Below, piece after piece: positions 1 through 6,686 of a stretch of 7,948 bases of DNA (position 1 is the first letter of the stretch; each line of letters opens with the position of its first letter). The DNA lies in the NCBI GenBank assembly GCA_003663695.1, contig QMUB01000043.1:1-7948 (forward strand), written 5' to 3'. The stretch is from Thermococci archaeon (GTDB lineage: Archaea > Methanobacteriota_B > Thermococci > Thermococcales > Thermococcaceae). The translations under genes and the position numbers were made by a program. The notes beneath the pieces were generated by a model that made no database searches, had not been told where the DNA came from, and was given only the letters and a program-made list of their open reading frames with translations.

Positions 1-777
1 AGCTCCTGCCAAACGGGAATAAACTATCGCTGCAGCAACCCCTCCGGGGCCGCACATTGTGTGATTCATCTCTCTAAGTTCTTTAAACATTTCTCTATAA
101 TCCAGGTTCAGGATTTGTCTTATTATCCTGAAGTCCCACTCTTTTATCCTACCCAGTAAATCCCCACCCCTCGCTCTAAATGGCATGTAGCCATATGCAT
201 ATCCGTAGTGTATCATATCCGTACTGGCTATGACGACGATGTCCCTTCCCAGCTCCTGAGAGGCTTCAAATATGGCTTTTCCCAGATCCTTGGCAACTTC
301 TTCATCCTGAATACTCAAAGTTATGGGAACTATCTCCACATCCTCATCCGCTTTTTCGGATATATACTGGATAAAGGGAAGCTGAACTTCCAGGGAGTGC
401 TCATATTTATGTGCCATGTCATCCAGATCGGCGAGGGTGGAGTGCTTTGCAATTGCCTTTGAAAGTTCAGCATCAACACGAACTTTCCCAAGAGGTGTAA
501 GCCATTCTCCCTTTGGATAAATCGCAACGGGAGAGCCAAAACCCGCATGGTTAGGCCCCAAGAGAACGAAAGTCTCCGGAAGCCCATCCTCATAAATCAC
601 CTTAAACGTCCTCGACGCTGTGAAACCCGAAAATACATACCCTGCGTGGGGTGCAACTCCCGCGGTTATTTTTCTTTCGTTTCCTCTCTCTCCCAGATCC
701 CCAAAGAAGTGCTCAAGCATTGTCAAAAGCTCTTTATCCCCGGGATAGAAAGTGCCCGCAACGGCTGGATATCTCAT
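1..777 (-). CDS. MEMO-family protein, C-terminus cut by window edge
   Basis: This is a protein of the MEMO1 family (Pfam Memo), a fold related to class III extradiol dioxygenases; the archaeal function is not established. I translated 259 codons without a stop or frameshift, and the family is usually about 290 residues, so roughly the last 30 lie outside the window. It opens with [14 protein letters not shown], the typical family start. The residues that form the metal or active-site pocket in human MEMO1 are present: His44 in APHAGY, His77 in LGPNHAG, His190 in the MIHYGY segment and Cys242 in HTMCGPGG. The ATG at 777 follows a GGTGGTG ribosome binding site (781-787) and a TATA-like box near 813. 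It lies downstream of rps2, a position it holds in other archaeal S2 clusters as I recall. Family assignment is firm; the biochemical role is unknown. Confidence 0.9.
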   Translation of the reverse strand, partial: MRYPAVAGTFYPGDKELLTMLEHFFGDLGERGNERKITAGVAPHAGYVFSGFTASRTFKVIYEDGLPETFVLLGPNHAGFGSPVAIYPKGEWLTPLGKVRVDAELSKAIAKHSTLADLDDMAHKYEHSLEVQLPFIQYISEKADEDVEIVPITLSIQDEEVAKDLGKAIFEASQELGRDIVVIASTDMIHYGYAYGYMPFRARGGDLLGRIKEWDFRIIRQILNLDYREMFKELREMNHTMCGPGGVAAAIVYSRLAGA

Positions 778-807
778 TCACACCACCAAAGGAGAATAGC
801 ATTTGAA

Positions 808-823
808 GTTTATATGCTTTAAG
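808..823 (-). promoter_or_regulatory. Probable TATA/BRE promoter of the MEMO gene
   Basis: On the minus strand the sequence reads CTTAAAGCATATAAAC, an A-rich BRE followed by a TATA-like core centred near 813. Transcription starting about 25 bases downstream would begin near 788, giving an 11-base leader that carries exactly the GGTGGTG binding site. The MEMO gene may therefore be transcribed separately from rps2. This is an inference from spacing and composition. Confidence 0.5.
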
Positions 824-862
824 ATAAAAAGAGTAAAGAGTAGAGAGTGAGGGCTTTAGCCC
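818..862 (-). terminator. Possible terminator after rps2
   Basis: The rps2 stop codon TAA sits in the loop of a small inverted repeat (851-862, GGGCT / AGCCC). On the minus strand this is followed by a pyrimidine-rich run containing CTCTTTACTC and TTTTTATCTT. Archaeal termination depends mainly on such T-rich tracts, so rps2 transcription may end or be reduced here, just before the MEMO promoter. The stem is short and the call is tentative. Confidence 0.3.
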
Positions 863-1461
863 CGTATAATTCTCATCTCAAAGTCTTCTACCGTAAACTT
901 AAAGTCCTCCCTGCTTGAGATCTCACCCCTGTTGAAAAGGACTTCTCTAGCAAGTATCCAGTATACCAAAGCAAGTGCCTTCCTACCCTTGTTGTTTGTT
1001 GGGATTGCAAGATCAACGAAGCTCAGGAGGTTCTCAGTATCAACGAGAGCAACTATTGGAATTCCTATCTCTTTCGCCTCTTTGACCGCCTGATGATCGG
1101 CCCTTGGATCCGTAACTATGAGGACATCGGGCTCTATGAAGTTTTTGACCTGTGGATTTGTCATCGTTCCTGGGAGAAATCTTCCCGGGATGGCCCTTGC
1201 TCCTGTAACTTCCCCAAATTTTTTAACTGGTTTCTGACCGTAAAGCCTGACGCTAACAGCGAGAATATTCTCGGGGTCAAACTTAGCCAGGAACTTCCCG
1301 GCAACCTTTAATCTTTCATCCGTCTTCCGAACATCCAAAACGTAGAGACCATCTTGCCTTACCCTGTAGATAAAGCGCTCCATATCCTTTGTCTTCTGCT
1401 GGGTTCCGATATGGATACCAGCTGCCAGATACTGGTCAAGTGAAACTAAATACTCCTCCAT
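856..1461 (-). CDS. rps2: 30S ribosomal protein uS2
   Basis: Archaeal uS2 (eukaryotic SA/RPSA relative), a late-assembling 30S protein on the back of the small subunit near the platform. The 201 residues match the length of Pyrococcus uS2 (about 202). Diagnostic stretches are [15 protein letters not shown] near residues 14-28, [11 protein letters not shown] near 93-103, and [16 protein letters not shown] followed by [10 protein letters not shown] and [10 protein letters not shown] in the second half, which together make the S2 core. The ATG at 1461 is six bases from the enolase-like stop; the GGGGTGAAGG binding site overlaps that stop, so the two genes are translationally close. It is the last ribosomal protein gene of the array here. 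There are no oddities in length or frame. Confidence 0.97.
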   Translation of the reverse strand: MEEYLVSLDQYLAAGIHIGTQQKTKDMERFIYRVRQDGLYVLDVRKTDERLKVAGKFLAKFDPENILAVSVRLYGQKPVKKFGEVTGARAIPGRFLPGTMTNPQVKNFIEPDVLIVTDPRADHQAVKEAKEIGIPIVALVDTENLLSFVDLAIPTNNKGRKALALVYWILAREVLFNRGEISSREDFKFTVEDFEMRIIRG

Positions 1462-1467
1462 TTTCCT

Positions 1468-2499
1468 TCACCCCTCAAAAGTTATTATTCTAGCTCTTTC
1501 ACCCAATTCTTCAGCGACTCTAATGAGCTCGTTTATTTTAACGAGCGAGTCAATATTCAACACAACTGCCGGGCTTTTGAGCCCAACAGCCAGATGAGCC
1601 AAAGCCGGATCGGCTGACTCAAATGAAGCTTCCGCCAGTATGGGCGTTATCTTCTCTGATCTTGCATCGCTTACTATGTTATAGATATCGGTGAGCGTTC
1701 CAAAGTTTATGGGCTTTATGGAGAGCGCATTGTAGTAGCGCCTGTCCAGGATATCCTTCTCTTTAAACAGGTTCTCACCGTCTATGAATACCCCATGGGT
1801 TTCAGCCATGAGTTCAAGGTAAACCTCCTCTTCAGAGCTCAGAGGCTTGATATACGCCACGTTATGGTTCTCGATTATCTGGAGGAGATCCTCAAGATTC
1901 ATATCCTCGAGCCCGATAAGTCCAAGACCGATATCAATCCCAAGCTCCTCACTTGCCCTTTCTGAAGCCTTTGAAATGTTTTCTAGAGCATATGACTTTG
2001 AAAGCTCCCTAATTTTGACCGCCGCATCCAGTGCGTCTCTTATCTCGGTTATATCCCTAACGATTGCCAGATATTTAAAATGTCCGTCGCTTCCAAATTC
2101 CACCATTGGGACGGGTATCTCCGTGCTGAATGTTCCTCCTATATATCGATATAGAGGGATTCCCTTCGAAACCGCCGCCGCCTTTGCAACAGCTATCGAT
2201 ATAGCTAGAGCCGTATTCGCGCCAATGTGTCCTAGATCTTCCGTTCCATCAATTTCCCAGAGGTAGCTATCTATGAGCTCCTGATCCTGGGCATCGAACC
2301 CTATTAACTCAGGGCCTATTATTTCGTCGACTTCACTAACTCCTCTATACGCTTCCACCAGATAGAGCATTGGATTGGTCTCCAGGGGGGCTGCAAAGCG
2401 TCCAAATCCTGAAGGCGTGATAACATCCACTTCTATGGAATATTTACCCCCTTTAAGCACCGAGATTCTTGAGATTACGTTGTTTATTATCGTGTCCAT
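1468..2499 (-). CDS. Enolase-like protein, probably catalytically inactive
   Basis: A 343-residue member of the enolase family, clearly shorter than catalytic enolases (about 420-430). The N-terminal domain is recognisable (SGFGRFAAP at 30-38, IIGPELIGFDA at 60-70, DGTEDLGHIGANTALAISIAVAKAAA at 85-109, GIPLYRYIGG at 113-122), as is part of the barrel (NALSIKPINFGTLTDIYN at 257-274). Catalytic features are missing: the Ser-loop PSGAST is replaced by PLETNP; the GGEHAGN region is deleted; the GDEGGF glutamate is absent; the metal motif SIEDP is YIKPL (216-220); GDDL has become GENL; SHRSGET is AEASFES; and the second lysine motif KTGAPxRSER is gone. Only a lysine equivalent to the barrel base (Lys262) seems kept. 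AAGGTGGAG precedes the ATG. Its place between rpoK and rps2 is where many archaea keep true enolase, so it looks like an ortholog that lost catalysis; its present role is unknown. Confidence 0.88.
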   Translation of the reverse strand: MDTIINNVISRISVLKGGKYSIEVDVITPSGFGRFAAPLETNPMLYLVEAYRGVSEVDEIIGPELIGFDAQDQELIDSYLWEIDGTEDLGHIGANTALAISIAVAKAAAVSKGIPLYRYIGGTFSTEIPVPMVEFGSDGHFKYLAIVRDITEIRDALDAAVKIRELSKSYALENISKASERASEELGIDIGLGLIGLEDMNLEDLLQIIENHNVAYIKPLSSEEEVYLELMAETHGVFIDGENLFKEKDILDRRYYNALSIKPINFGTLTDIYNIVSDARSEKITPILAEASFESADPALAHLAVGLKSPAVVLNIDSLVKINELIRVAEELGERARIITFEG

Positions 2500-2509
2500 A
2501 GCTCCACCT

Positions 2510-2686
2510 TCAGCTAGTCGGTCTTATAACCGTGATTGGAATTACACCTTTTTCAAATTCCAGTATGGCTGCTTCCAAGGGTGTTATTCCCTGCGGAACT
2601 TCGATTAGCACGGGTGCTCCCATAGCTATCTGCAGAGCCCTTGCCCCTACAACCCTCGCCTTTTCAAACCTTGTGTACTTAAACAT
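2510..2686 (-). CDS. rpoK: DNA-directed RNA polymerase subunit K
   Basis: Archaeal RNA polymerase subunit K, homologous to eukaryotic Rpb6 and bacterial omega, which clamps the largest subunit and helps enzyme assembly. The protein is 58 residues with the family core: [19 protein letters not shown] (near residues 5-23), then APVLIEVP, and the C-terminal VIPITVIRP. Pyrococcus K is about 57 residues and starts at the same [11 protein letters not shown]. The reading frame stays open upstream through tRNA-Pro, so the start matters: AAAGGTGATGGTG places AGGTG six bases before the ATG at 2686, while the in-frame ATG at 2692 would have no spacer. The leader left after tRNA-Pro CCA is only 21 bases. 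The enolase-like gene follows after 10 bases, so it is probably co-transcribed. Confidence 0.96.
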   Translation of the reverse strand: MFKYTRFEKARVVGARALQIAMGAPVLIEVPQGITPLEAAILEFEKGVIPITVIRPTS

Positions 2687-2707
2687 CACCATCACCTTTG
2701 CAAATTT

Positions 2708-2785
2708 TGGTGGGGCCGCCGGGATTTGAACCCGGGTTTCCGGCACCCCAAGCCGAGAGGATGGACCAAGCTACCCCACGGCCCC
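2708..2785 (-). tRNA. tRNA-Pro (anticodon GGG)
   Basis: The gene reads from 2785 with acceptor GGGGCCG pairing with CGGCCCC, discriminator A at 2711 and an encoded CCA at 2710-2708. The anticodon arm is UCGGC / GCCGG around loop TTGGGGT, giving anticodon GGG (2747-2749). The T arm is CCGGG-TTCAAAT-CCCGG. There is no intron. It lies between rpoN (stop at 2804) and rpoK (start at 2686), with 18 bases on the 5' side. I see no well-placed TATA box of its own, so it is probably cut out of a shared transcript by RNase P and a 3' processing nuclease. Confidence 0.97.
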
Positions 2786-2803
2786 GCCAAAGAAATGTGG
2801 TTT

Positions 2804-2998
2804 TTAAATCTTGTACTGCATCACATCATCTATGAGCTCAACGTGACTCAGGAGCATTCTTCTGCAGCAGTATCTCTCCAAACCCAGATCATCCAGCACT
2901 TTCTCCGGGTCTTCACCTTTCTCCACACGCTCCTTGAATATGTAGTATTTATCACCTATCACCTTGCCACAGGTGAAGCACCTTACGGGTACTATCAT
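2804..2998 (-). CDS. rpoN: DNA-directed RNA polymerase subunit N
   Basis: Archaeal RNA polymerase subunit N, homologous to eukaryotic Rpb10 (not the bacterial sigma-54 gene that shares the name). It belongs to the D-L-N-P assembly platform. The 64-residue protein shows the atypical zinc-binding set CFTCGK (Cys7, Cys10) and YCCRRM (Cys44, Cys45), and the family opening [12 protein letters not shown]. The ATG at 2998 follows GAAGGTG with a six-base spacer. It sits 69 bases after rps9, the largest gap within the operon, and that gap contains a candidate promoter and a palindrome. tRNA-Pro and rpoK follow. Length and motifs are typical for the family. Confidence 0.97.
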   Translation of the reverse strand: MIVPVRCFTCGKVIGDKYYIFKERVEKGEDPEKVLDDLGLERYCCRRMLLSHVELIDDVMQYKI

Positions 2999-3017
2999 GT
3001 TTACACCTTCTCAACCT

Positions 3018-3038
3018 TTTAAATTTATTAAATTTAAA
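3018..3038. repeat. Perfect AT palindrome upstream of rpoN
   Basis: Arms TTTAAATTTA (3018-3027) and TAAATTTAAA (3029-3038) flank a single central base, making a perfect 21-base inverted repeat of pure A/T. A second perfect palindrome, CTTTCGAAAG, lies at 3040-3049. Both lie between rps9 and rpoN. They may be an operator overlapping the promoter, or simply a symmetric AT-rich TATA region. Confidence 0.8.
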
Positions 3039-3049
3039 TCTTTCGAAAG
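3028..3049 (-). promoter_or_regulatory. Candidate promoter for rpoN-tRNA-Pro-rpoK
   Basis: On the minus strand, CGAAAGA followed by TTTAAATTTA resembles an archaeal BRE plus TATA box, roughly 38 bases before the rpoN ATG. A start site about 25 bases downstream would give a short leader containing the AAGGTG binding site. It would allow rpoN, tRNA-Pro, rpoK and the genes after them to be transcribed independently of the upstream ribosomal protein genes. Confidence 0.45.
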
Positions 3050-3067
3050 TATAGCAAAGGAAAGGGC

Positions 3068-3478
3068 TCAACGATAGCTCTTCTGTCTCTTAGCTCTTGG
3101 CCCCTTTGTTGAGCGGTTCGGTTTGTGTGGCTCTGTTCTCCTTGAGTCCCCAACGAGCATTGTCCTATCATACTGCATGTATGTGTCTTTCAGTGCCATG
3201 TCATTTGTCCATTCCACGAGTGCCCTTGCGATTGCGACGCGCGCTGCCTCGGCCTGACCCATAACTCCTCCACCCTGAACTTTAACATCTATATCAACCT
3301 TGTTAACTATTCCCTCTCCCGCCAATACGAGGGGTTCCATAACAACAAAGCGGATCATCTCGGGCTCCATTATCTCTACGGGTTTTCCGTTGATCCTGAT
3401 CCTACCCTTTCCCTCTCTAATCGTGGCTCTCGCAATTGCACTCTTCCTCTTTCCAGCAGTTTGGATTACCTTGACCAT
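3068..3478 (-). CDS. rps9: 30S ribosomal protein uS9
   Basis: Archaeal uS9 (eukaryotic S16), a head protein of the 30S subunit whose C-terminal tail reaches the P-site tRNA. The 136 residues match the family length. Visible signatures are [25 protein letters not shown] near residues 7-31, the [20 protein letters not shown] stretch near 70-89, [33 protein letters not shown] at the C-terminus, and the terminal KSYR, whose arginine contacts tRNA. The ATG at 3478 is 10 bases past the uL13 stop, and its TGAGGTGAT binding site begins in that stop codon, so the pair is likely translationally coupled. There is no sign of frameshift or truncation. Confidence 0.98.
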   Translation of the reverse strand: MVKVIQTAGKRKSAIARATIREGKGRIRINGKPVEIMEPEMIRFVVMEPLVLAGEGIVNKVDIDVKVQGGGVMGQAEAARVAIARALVEWTNDMALKDTYMQYDRTMLVGDSRRTEPHKPNRSTKGPRAKRQKSYR

Positions 3479-3488
3479 TTATATCACC

Positions 3489-3917
3489 TCAGAATTTTCC
3501 ACCCAGATACTTTGCTACATCACCAACTTTAACAAACTTGGGAACCTTGAGTCTCGATATGTGAGCCTCGCTTATTGTCTCAAACTCTTTGCCTTCGAAC
3601 TCCTTAGGAACACCTACGTAAACCTTCAGGTGCCTGAAGGCTTTCCTTCCTTTGTCCTTCTTCCATGGGAGCATTCCCCTAACTGTTCTCCTTACAATCT
3701 CGTCACTTCTTTTTGGATAGAATGGACCTTTCTGCGGGTTCGAGATTGACCTGAAGCTTGTTCTGCGCTTGTACTTTTCAAAGATGTACTCTTTGTTTCC
3801 GGTGATTATAGCCTTGTCAGCATTAACTATAACAATCTCTTCGCCCTCAAGGAGCATTTTAGCAACCTTTGAAGCCATTCTTCCCAATATGAGTCCTTCA
3901 GCATTGATAATCCTCAT
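3489..3917 (-). CDS. rpl13: 50S ribosomal protein uL13
   Basis: Archaeal uL13 (eukaryotic L13a), an early-assembling 50S protein. The 142 residues fit the archaeal form. Recognisable parts are the start [25 protein letters not shown], where the conserved A-GLILGR-AS core is clear, then [12 protein letters not shown] (near 32-43) and [35 protein letters not shown] (near 70-104), containing the family RGMLP-K-GR motif. The ATG at 3917 lies six bases after the eL18 stop; the GGAGTGATGA binding sequence spans the last codons and stop of rpl18e. It forms a tight three-gene unit with rpl18e and rps9. Confidence 0.98.
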   Translation of the reverse strand: MRIINAEGLILGRMASKVAKMLLEGEEIVIVNADKAIITGNKEYIFEKYKRRTSFRSISNPQKGPFYPKRSDEIVRRTVRGMLPWKKDKGRKAFRHLKVYVGVPKEFEGKEFETISEAHISRLKVPKFVKVGDVAKYLGGKF

Positions 3918-3923
3918 GGCTCA

Positions 3924-4286
3924 TCACTCCATTATAATTACTCCACTACCCTTGGGGTTTCTCTCAATAAGCTCTTCAATCTTAAGAGCCTCCCCACCTG
4001 CACTCAGGATCTTGTTCCTTGCTTCTTCGCTAAAGCTCCATGCTGCAACGATTACTTTGTGATCAATTCTTCCTGCGCCCAGGACTTTGCCGGGGACTAT
4101 GACAAAATCACCATCCTTGGTGTATCTGTTTATCTTGCTAATGTTAACCTCTGCCTTCTGCCTCCTTGGTTTCTCCAGGCGCCAGGCTATATCCTTCCAA
4201 ATCTTAACATTTTCTTCGTTTGATTTTTTCCTTAAATACCTTATGAGCCTTCTCAAATTAATGTCAGTTGGACCCGTTCTCTTCAT
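3924..4286 (-). CDS. rpl18e: 50S ribosomal protein eL18
   Basis: Archaeal eL18, a large-subunit protein shared with eukaryotes and absent from bacteria, distantly related to bacterial uL15. The protein is 120 residues from MKRTGPTD, identical in start and length to the Pyrococcus form. The core [33 protein letters not shown] (near 11-43), [21 protein letters not shown] and the C-terminal [16 protein letters not shown] are all typical. The frame is open 11 codons further upstream, but GGAGG lies seven bases before the ATG at 4286 and only one base before the in-frame ATG at 4292, so I chose 4286. It follows tRNA-Leu by 56 bases with no evident promoter of its own, which suggests transcription together with the tRNA. 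Confidence 0.97.
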   Translation of the reverse strand: MKRTGPTDINLRRLIRYLRKKSNEENVKIWKDIAWRLEKPRRQKAEVNISKINRYTKDGDFVIVPGKVLGAGRIDHKVIVAAWSFSEEARNKILSAGGEALKIEELIERNPKGSGVIIME

Positions 4287-4342
4287 GAGCATTCCTCCAT
4301 AACATTTTTCATCTCGCACCGTCTTGGGAGGGATAACCGTGA

Positions 4343-4430
4343 TGGTGCGGGGGACGGGATTTGAACCCGCGAACCCCTACGGGACGGGACCCTGAATCCC
4401 GCGCCTTTGGCCAGGCTCGGCAACCCCCGC
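4343..4430 (-). tRNA. tRNA-Leu (anticodon CAG)
   Basis: Class II tRNA of 88 bases. Acceptor GCGGGGG pairs with CCCCCGC; discriminator A is at 4346 and CCA is encoded at 4345-4343. The anticodon stem CGGGA / TCCCG closes the loop TTCAGGG, giving CAG (4392-4394), which reads CUG leucine codons. A long variable arm follows, then the T arm GCGGG-TTCAAAT-CCCGT. Its first base is separated from the rpoD stop codon by a single base. A tRNA-Leu directly before eL18-uL13-uS9 is also what I recall for the haloarchaeal S9 operon. Confidence 0.98.
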
Positions 4431-4431
4431 G

Positions 4432-5208
4432 CTATTCCGCTAATCTATGAAGTTCGCTTATAAATTTATCGCCCTTTCTCATGAGTATCTTCAGGGCGAT
4501 GCTGACGATTTGCTCCACAGGAATTTCTCCATTGCTTTCAACTGTAAACACAAAGGTATCCGGAACTATCTCCTCTTTTATGAGGTCTCCTTTATATTCA
4601 TCAAACTCCCTGGGGAGATAGAACGGCTTTTCTGTAATTATGATCAGTTCATTTTTGTTTTCTTCTACGGGCAATTCCCTCTTCTCTGCAATGCCCTTTA
4701 ATTTCTCCCAGTTTGGAACTTCCTTGCTCACATGGATCTTGGTTAAGTACTTGTAGTAAGCAATCCCCGGCTGCCATTTTGCATGCTCCCTTCCGCGGCC
4801 AAGCCTCGCGTATGCGTTAAACATGACCCTCTGTCCTTCGGCGAGCTTGACTATGGGTATATCCGGATTTGCAGGTTTAATATCGGGGTCATCGCTCTTC
4901 AAATCTCCCGAGTACACCACGCCAGGACCTTCAGCCTCAAGTGAAAGGGTCACGGTATACTCGTCCAAATCCAGCGAATCAAGTTCAAATCTATCTACAG
5001 GCGTTGTTAGAGGAATCAGACCCAGGCGGTGTGCAATCATCTCATCAAACAGGGCGGAATTGTTCTCATAGAACTCCACTTCATCAATTGCAAAAGTTGG
5101 AACCTCGGCAATTATAGTTCTCCTCAATGCGTTTGCGAAGGCTACATCTACTCCCCAGATAATAAAGCGAACCGAATCCTCTCCCCTTTTAAGAATTTTA
5201 ATTTTCAT
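4432..5208 (-). CDS. rpoD: DNA-directed RNA polymerase subunit D
   Basis: Archaeal RNA polymerase subunit D, homologous to eukaryotic Rpb3 and to the bacterial alpha N-terminal domain. It dimerises with subunit L to nucleate assembly. The 258 residues align along the whole Pyrococcus protein (about 261). The alpha motif [25 protein letters not shown] lies near residues 22-46, [11 protein letters not shown] near 60-70, and a long insertion domain is followed by the closing [26 protein letters not shown]. There are no cysteines, so the Fe-S cluster found in the D subunits of some archaea is absent. The frame is open upstream to GTG and TTG codons, but GGTGA lies five bases before the ATG at 5208. 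The stop TAG is one base from tRNA-Leu. Confidence 0.97.
   Translation of the reverse strand: MKIKILKRGEDSVRFIIWGVDVAFANALRRTIIAEVPTFAIDEVEFYENNSALFDEMIAHRLGLIPLTTPVDRFELDSLDLDEYTVTLSLEAEGPGVVYSGDLKSDDPDIKPANPDIPIVKLAEGQRVMFNAYARLGRGREHAKWQPGIAYYKYLTKIHVSKEVPNWEKLKGIAEKRELPVEENKNELIIITEKPFYLPREFDEYKGDLIKEEIVPDTFVFTVESNGEIPVEQIVSIALKILMRKGDKFISELHRLAE
4456..4471 (-). promoter_or_regulatory. Likely tRNA-Leu promoter inside rpoD codons
   Basis: Reading on the minus strand, CGATAAATTTATAAGC contains a strong TATA box, TTTATAAG, after an A-rich BRE-like stretch. Its centre (about 4460) is 30 bases before the first base of tRNA-Leu, so transcription 25 bases downstream would start about five bases before the mature tRNA. 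The same bases encode Lys-Phe-Ile-Ser near the RpoD C-terminus. The same promoter could drive rpl18e-rpl13-rps9. Confidence 0.6.
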
Positions 5209-5238
5209 CGCTCTCACCAAAAAAAGAAGTTGTAAGGG

Positions 5239-5649
5239 TCAAACCCTTCTGCCTCTCCTACCGCCTTTCGGTCTCGTACCATCGTGCGGTATTGGAGTGG
5301 CATCCTCAACTCTTCCTATCCTGAGACCCGCCCTTGCCAGAGCTCTAATAGCAGCTTGAGCACCCGGTCCTGGAGTCTTGCTCTTGCTCCCTCCCGGAGC
5401 TCTGACCTTTATGTGAACACCGGTGATGCCCTTTTCCAATGCTTCTTCCGCCGCCCTCTTAGCTGCCATCATTGCGGCGTATGGTGATGGTTCATCCCTA
5501 TCCGCTTTAACCACCATACCACCGCTGCACTTTGAGATGGTCTCAGCACCTGTCAAATCGGTTATATGAATTATTGTATTGTTGTAGGAAGAGTAAATGT
5601 GAGCAACTCCCCACTTCTCCTTTTTCTTTATGTTGATCTCATCACTCAT
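5239..5649 (-). CDS. rps11: 30S ribosomal protein uS11
   Basis: Archaeal uS11 (eukaryotic S14), a platform protein near the 3' end of 16S rRNA and the mRNA exit. The 136 residues contain the family signatures: [28 protein letters not shown] (near 12-39), [56 protein letters not shown], and the basic tail [17 protein letters not shown]. Its ATG overlaps the rps4 stop as ATGA (5646-5649), and AAGGGTGAGG in the end of rps4 serves as the binding site, so translation is probably coupled. The rpoD gene follows after about 30 bases, in the archaeal order uS13-uS4-uS11-D. Confidence 0.98.
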   Translation of the reverse strand: MSDEINIKKKEKWGVAHIYSSYNNTIIHITDLTGAETISKCSGGMVVKADRDEPSPYAAMMAAKRAAEEALEKGITGVHIKVRAPGGSKSKTPGPGAQAAIRALARAGLRIGRVEDATPIPHDGTRPKGGRRGRRV

Positions 5650-6188
5650 TGTGCCTCACCCTTTTGAGCCTGTTCGATCATCATCCTCTCAGGATGCTGG
5701 GCATTTGCAAATGGTGAATTCTTAACGTAGGATATTGTTTCTTCCTCTCCCCTGAGCACTAGATAGCTGGGAGATCTGATAACCTGTCCGTTAATCTCTA
5801 TGTGCCCGTGAACTATTAACTGTCTCGCTTGCCTTGGAGTTCTGGCAAAACCTCTCTTGAAGACGAGTGTTTGAAGTCTTCTTTCTAAGATATCCCCAAG
5901 CGTTAATGAAAGGACATCATCAAGGCGTGCCTCTTGAGGAAGCACTCCAAGTCTCTTCAATCTCTGGAGGAGCTGTTCCCTCTCAACTTCAGCCTGCTTT
6001 CCACGAGCGGCAAGCAAACGCCTAGCCCTTCTTCTAAAGTTCCTGAGCTGTGTCTCATGCTTCCAAAGTTCCTTCTTGTTCTTCAGAGCATACTTCTGCA
6101 TAATGTCCTTCTCTCTATCAATCCTCTCCTTAATCCAGGGATGAGAGGGAGTCTCATACCTCTTCCTCTGTCTTTTAGGGTCTCCCAT
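5646..6188 (-). CDS. rps4: 30S ribosomal protein uS4
   Basis: Archaeal uS4 (eukaryotic S9), a primary 16S rRNA-binding protein that nucleates 30S body assembly. The protein has 180 residues, the usual archaeal length. A helical N-terminal part rich in Arg and Lys ([18 protein letters not shown] near 48-65) leads to the S4 RNA-binding domain at about 102-150, with [32 protein letters not shown]. The zinc-binding cysteines of some bacterial uS4 proteins are absent, as expected. The ATG at 6188 follows a TGAGGTGGTG binding site that overlaps the rps13 stop. The last base pairs overlap rps11 by four bases. Confidence 0.98.
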   Translation of the reverse strand: MGDPKRQRKRYETPSHPWIKERIDREKDIMQKYALKNKKELWKHETQLRNFRRRARRLLAARGKQAEVEREQLLQRLKRLGVLPQEARLDDVLSLTLGDILERRLQTLVFKRGFARTPRQARQLIVHGHIEINGQVIRSPSYLVLRGEEETISYVKNSPFANAQHPERMMIEQAQKGEAQ

Positions 6189-6198
6189 TTACACCACC

Positions 6199-6645
6199 TC
6201 ACTTCCTTCTCCTACTAACTCCCAAAGTAGCACCGTGTCTAAAGTGCGCCCTAGTCCTCTGTCCTCTAACAGGCAGACCAAGCTGGTGTCTGATACCCCT
6301 GTATGATCTCAATCTCATGAGTCTGTTGAAGTCTTCTCTCCAGTACATGGCGAGCTTTGCTCCAATTAAGTGCATGCTTCTTCCTGTCTCGTAGTCCTTC
6401 GGTCTGTTAACAGCCCACTCGGGAATTCCATGGGCAAGGGGATCACTTAGCACCGCCTCTATCTTCTTAACATCCTCGTCCTTCATATAACCGAGTTTTT
6501 GGAATGGATCCAGACCAGCTGCCCTGCAGAGCATTGTTGCAAAGTTTATTCCTATACCTTTAATGCCTGTTAAAGCCCACCTAAGCTGCTTATTTCCGTC
6601 CAAATCCGTTCCAGCGATACGCACGATGTGTCTAAAGTCTGCCAT
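6199..6645 (-). CDS. rps13: 30S ribosomal protein uS13
   Basis: Archaeal uS13 (eukaryotic S18), a head protein that contacts tRNA and forms inter-subunit bridges with the 50S. The 148 residues equal the Pyrococcus length, beginning [19 protein letters not shown]. The helix-two-turn-helix part [24 protein letters not shown] (near 24-47), [14 protein letters not shown], and the basic end [19 protein letters not shown] with a GVSRRRK tail are all present. TTGGAGGTG lies eight bases before the ATG at 6645. It is the first protein gene of the ribosomal cluster, and no TATA box is visible in the 41 bases separating it from tRNA-Ser. A joint transcript with that tRNA, or a promoter within the tRNA or methyltransferase sequence, is therefore likely. 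Confidence 0.98.
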   Translation of the reverse strand: MADFRHIVRIAGTDLDGNKQLRWALTGIKGIGINFATMLCRAAGLDPFQKLGYMKDEDVKKIEAVLSDPLAHGIPEWAVNRPKDYETGRSMHLIGAKLAMYWREDFNRLMRLRSYRGIRHQLGLPVRGQRTRAHFRHGATLGVSRRRK

Positions 6646-6668
6646 TATAATTACACCTCCAACGAGTT

Positions 6669-6685
6669 AATCCTTCTCAAGGATT
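6669..6685. repeat. Small hairpin directly after tRNA-Ser
   Basis: AATCCTT (6669-6675) and AAGGATT (6679-6685) form a perfect seven-base stem with a three-base loop. On the transcribed minus strand it begins one base after the encoded CCA of tRNA-Ser and lies before the rps13 ribosome binding site. It is not followed by a T-run in that direction, so it does not look like a terminator. It may influence tRNA 3' processing or protect the 5' end of the rps13 mRNA. Confidence 0.55.
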
Positions 6686-6686
6686 T

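Noticed and set aside
330..593. 87-codon minus-strand open frame within the MEMO gene
   Set aside because: It is out of frame with the continuous MEMO reading frame, which carries all family motifs.
1847..2266. 139-codon open frame on the plus strand inside the enolase-like gene
   Set aside because: It is a shadow of a well-supported gene: low-complexity Ser/Ile/Ala-rich translation, no binding site and no family resemblance. The same applies to the other plus-strand open frames.
2687..2746. N-terminal extension of rpoK in the same open frame
   Set aside because: The extension would translate most of tRNA-Pro, has no ribosome binding site, and is absent from RpoK proteins; a good GGTG site decides the start at 2686.
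2801..2810. TATA-like sequence GATTTAAAAA before tRNA-Pro
   Set aside because: Its centre is only about 20 bases from the mature 5' end, so a start at usual spacing would fall inside the tRNA; it also contains the rpoN stop.
4287..4319. N-terminal extension of eL18
   Set aside because: The extra 11 residues are not part of the family, and the GGAGG site is correctly spaced only for the ATG at 4286.
4343..4430. tRNA genes as integration sites for a mobile element
   Set aside because: No integrase, no repeated tRNA 3' fragment and no foreign genes next to any of the three tRNAs.
5209..5220. Upstream TTG or GTG start for rpoD
   Set aside because: These codons overlap the GGTGA binding sequence itself, which is well spaced for the ATG at 5208.
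5640..5690. C-box-like ATGATGA and GTGATGA sequences suggesting a C/D box guide RNA
   Set aside because: No matching D and D' (CUGA) boxes at suitable spacing; the sequences are explained by uS4 and uS11 codons.
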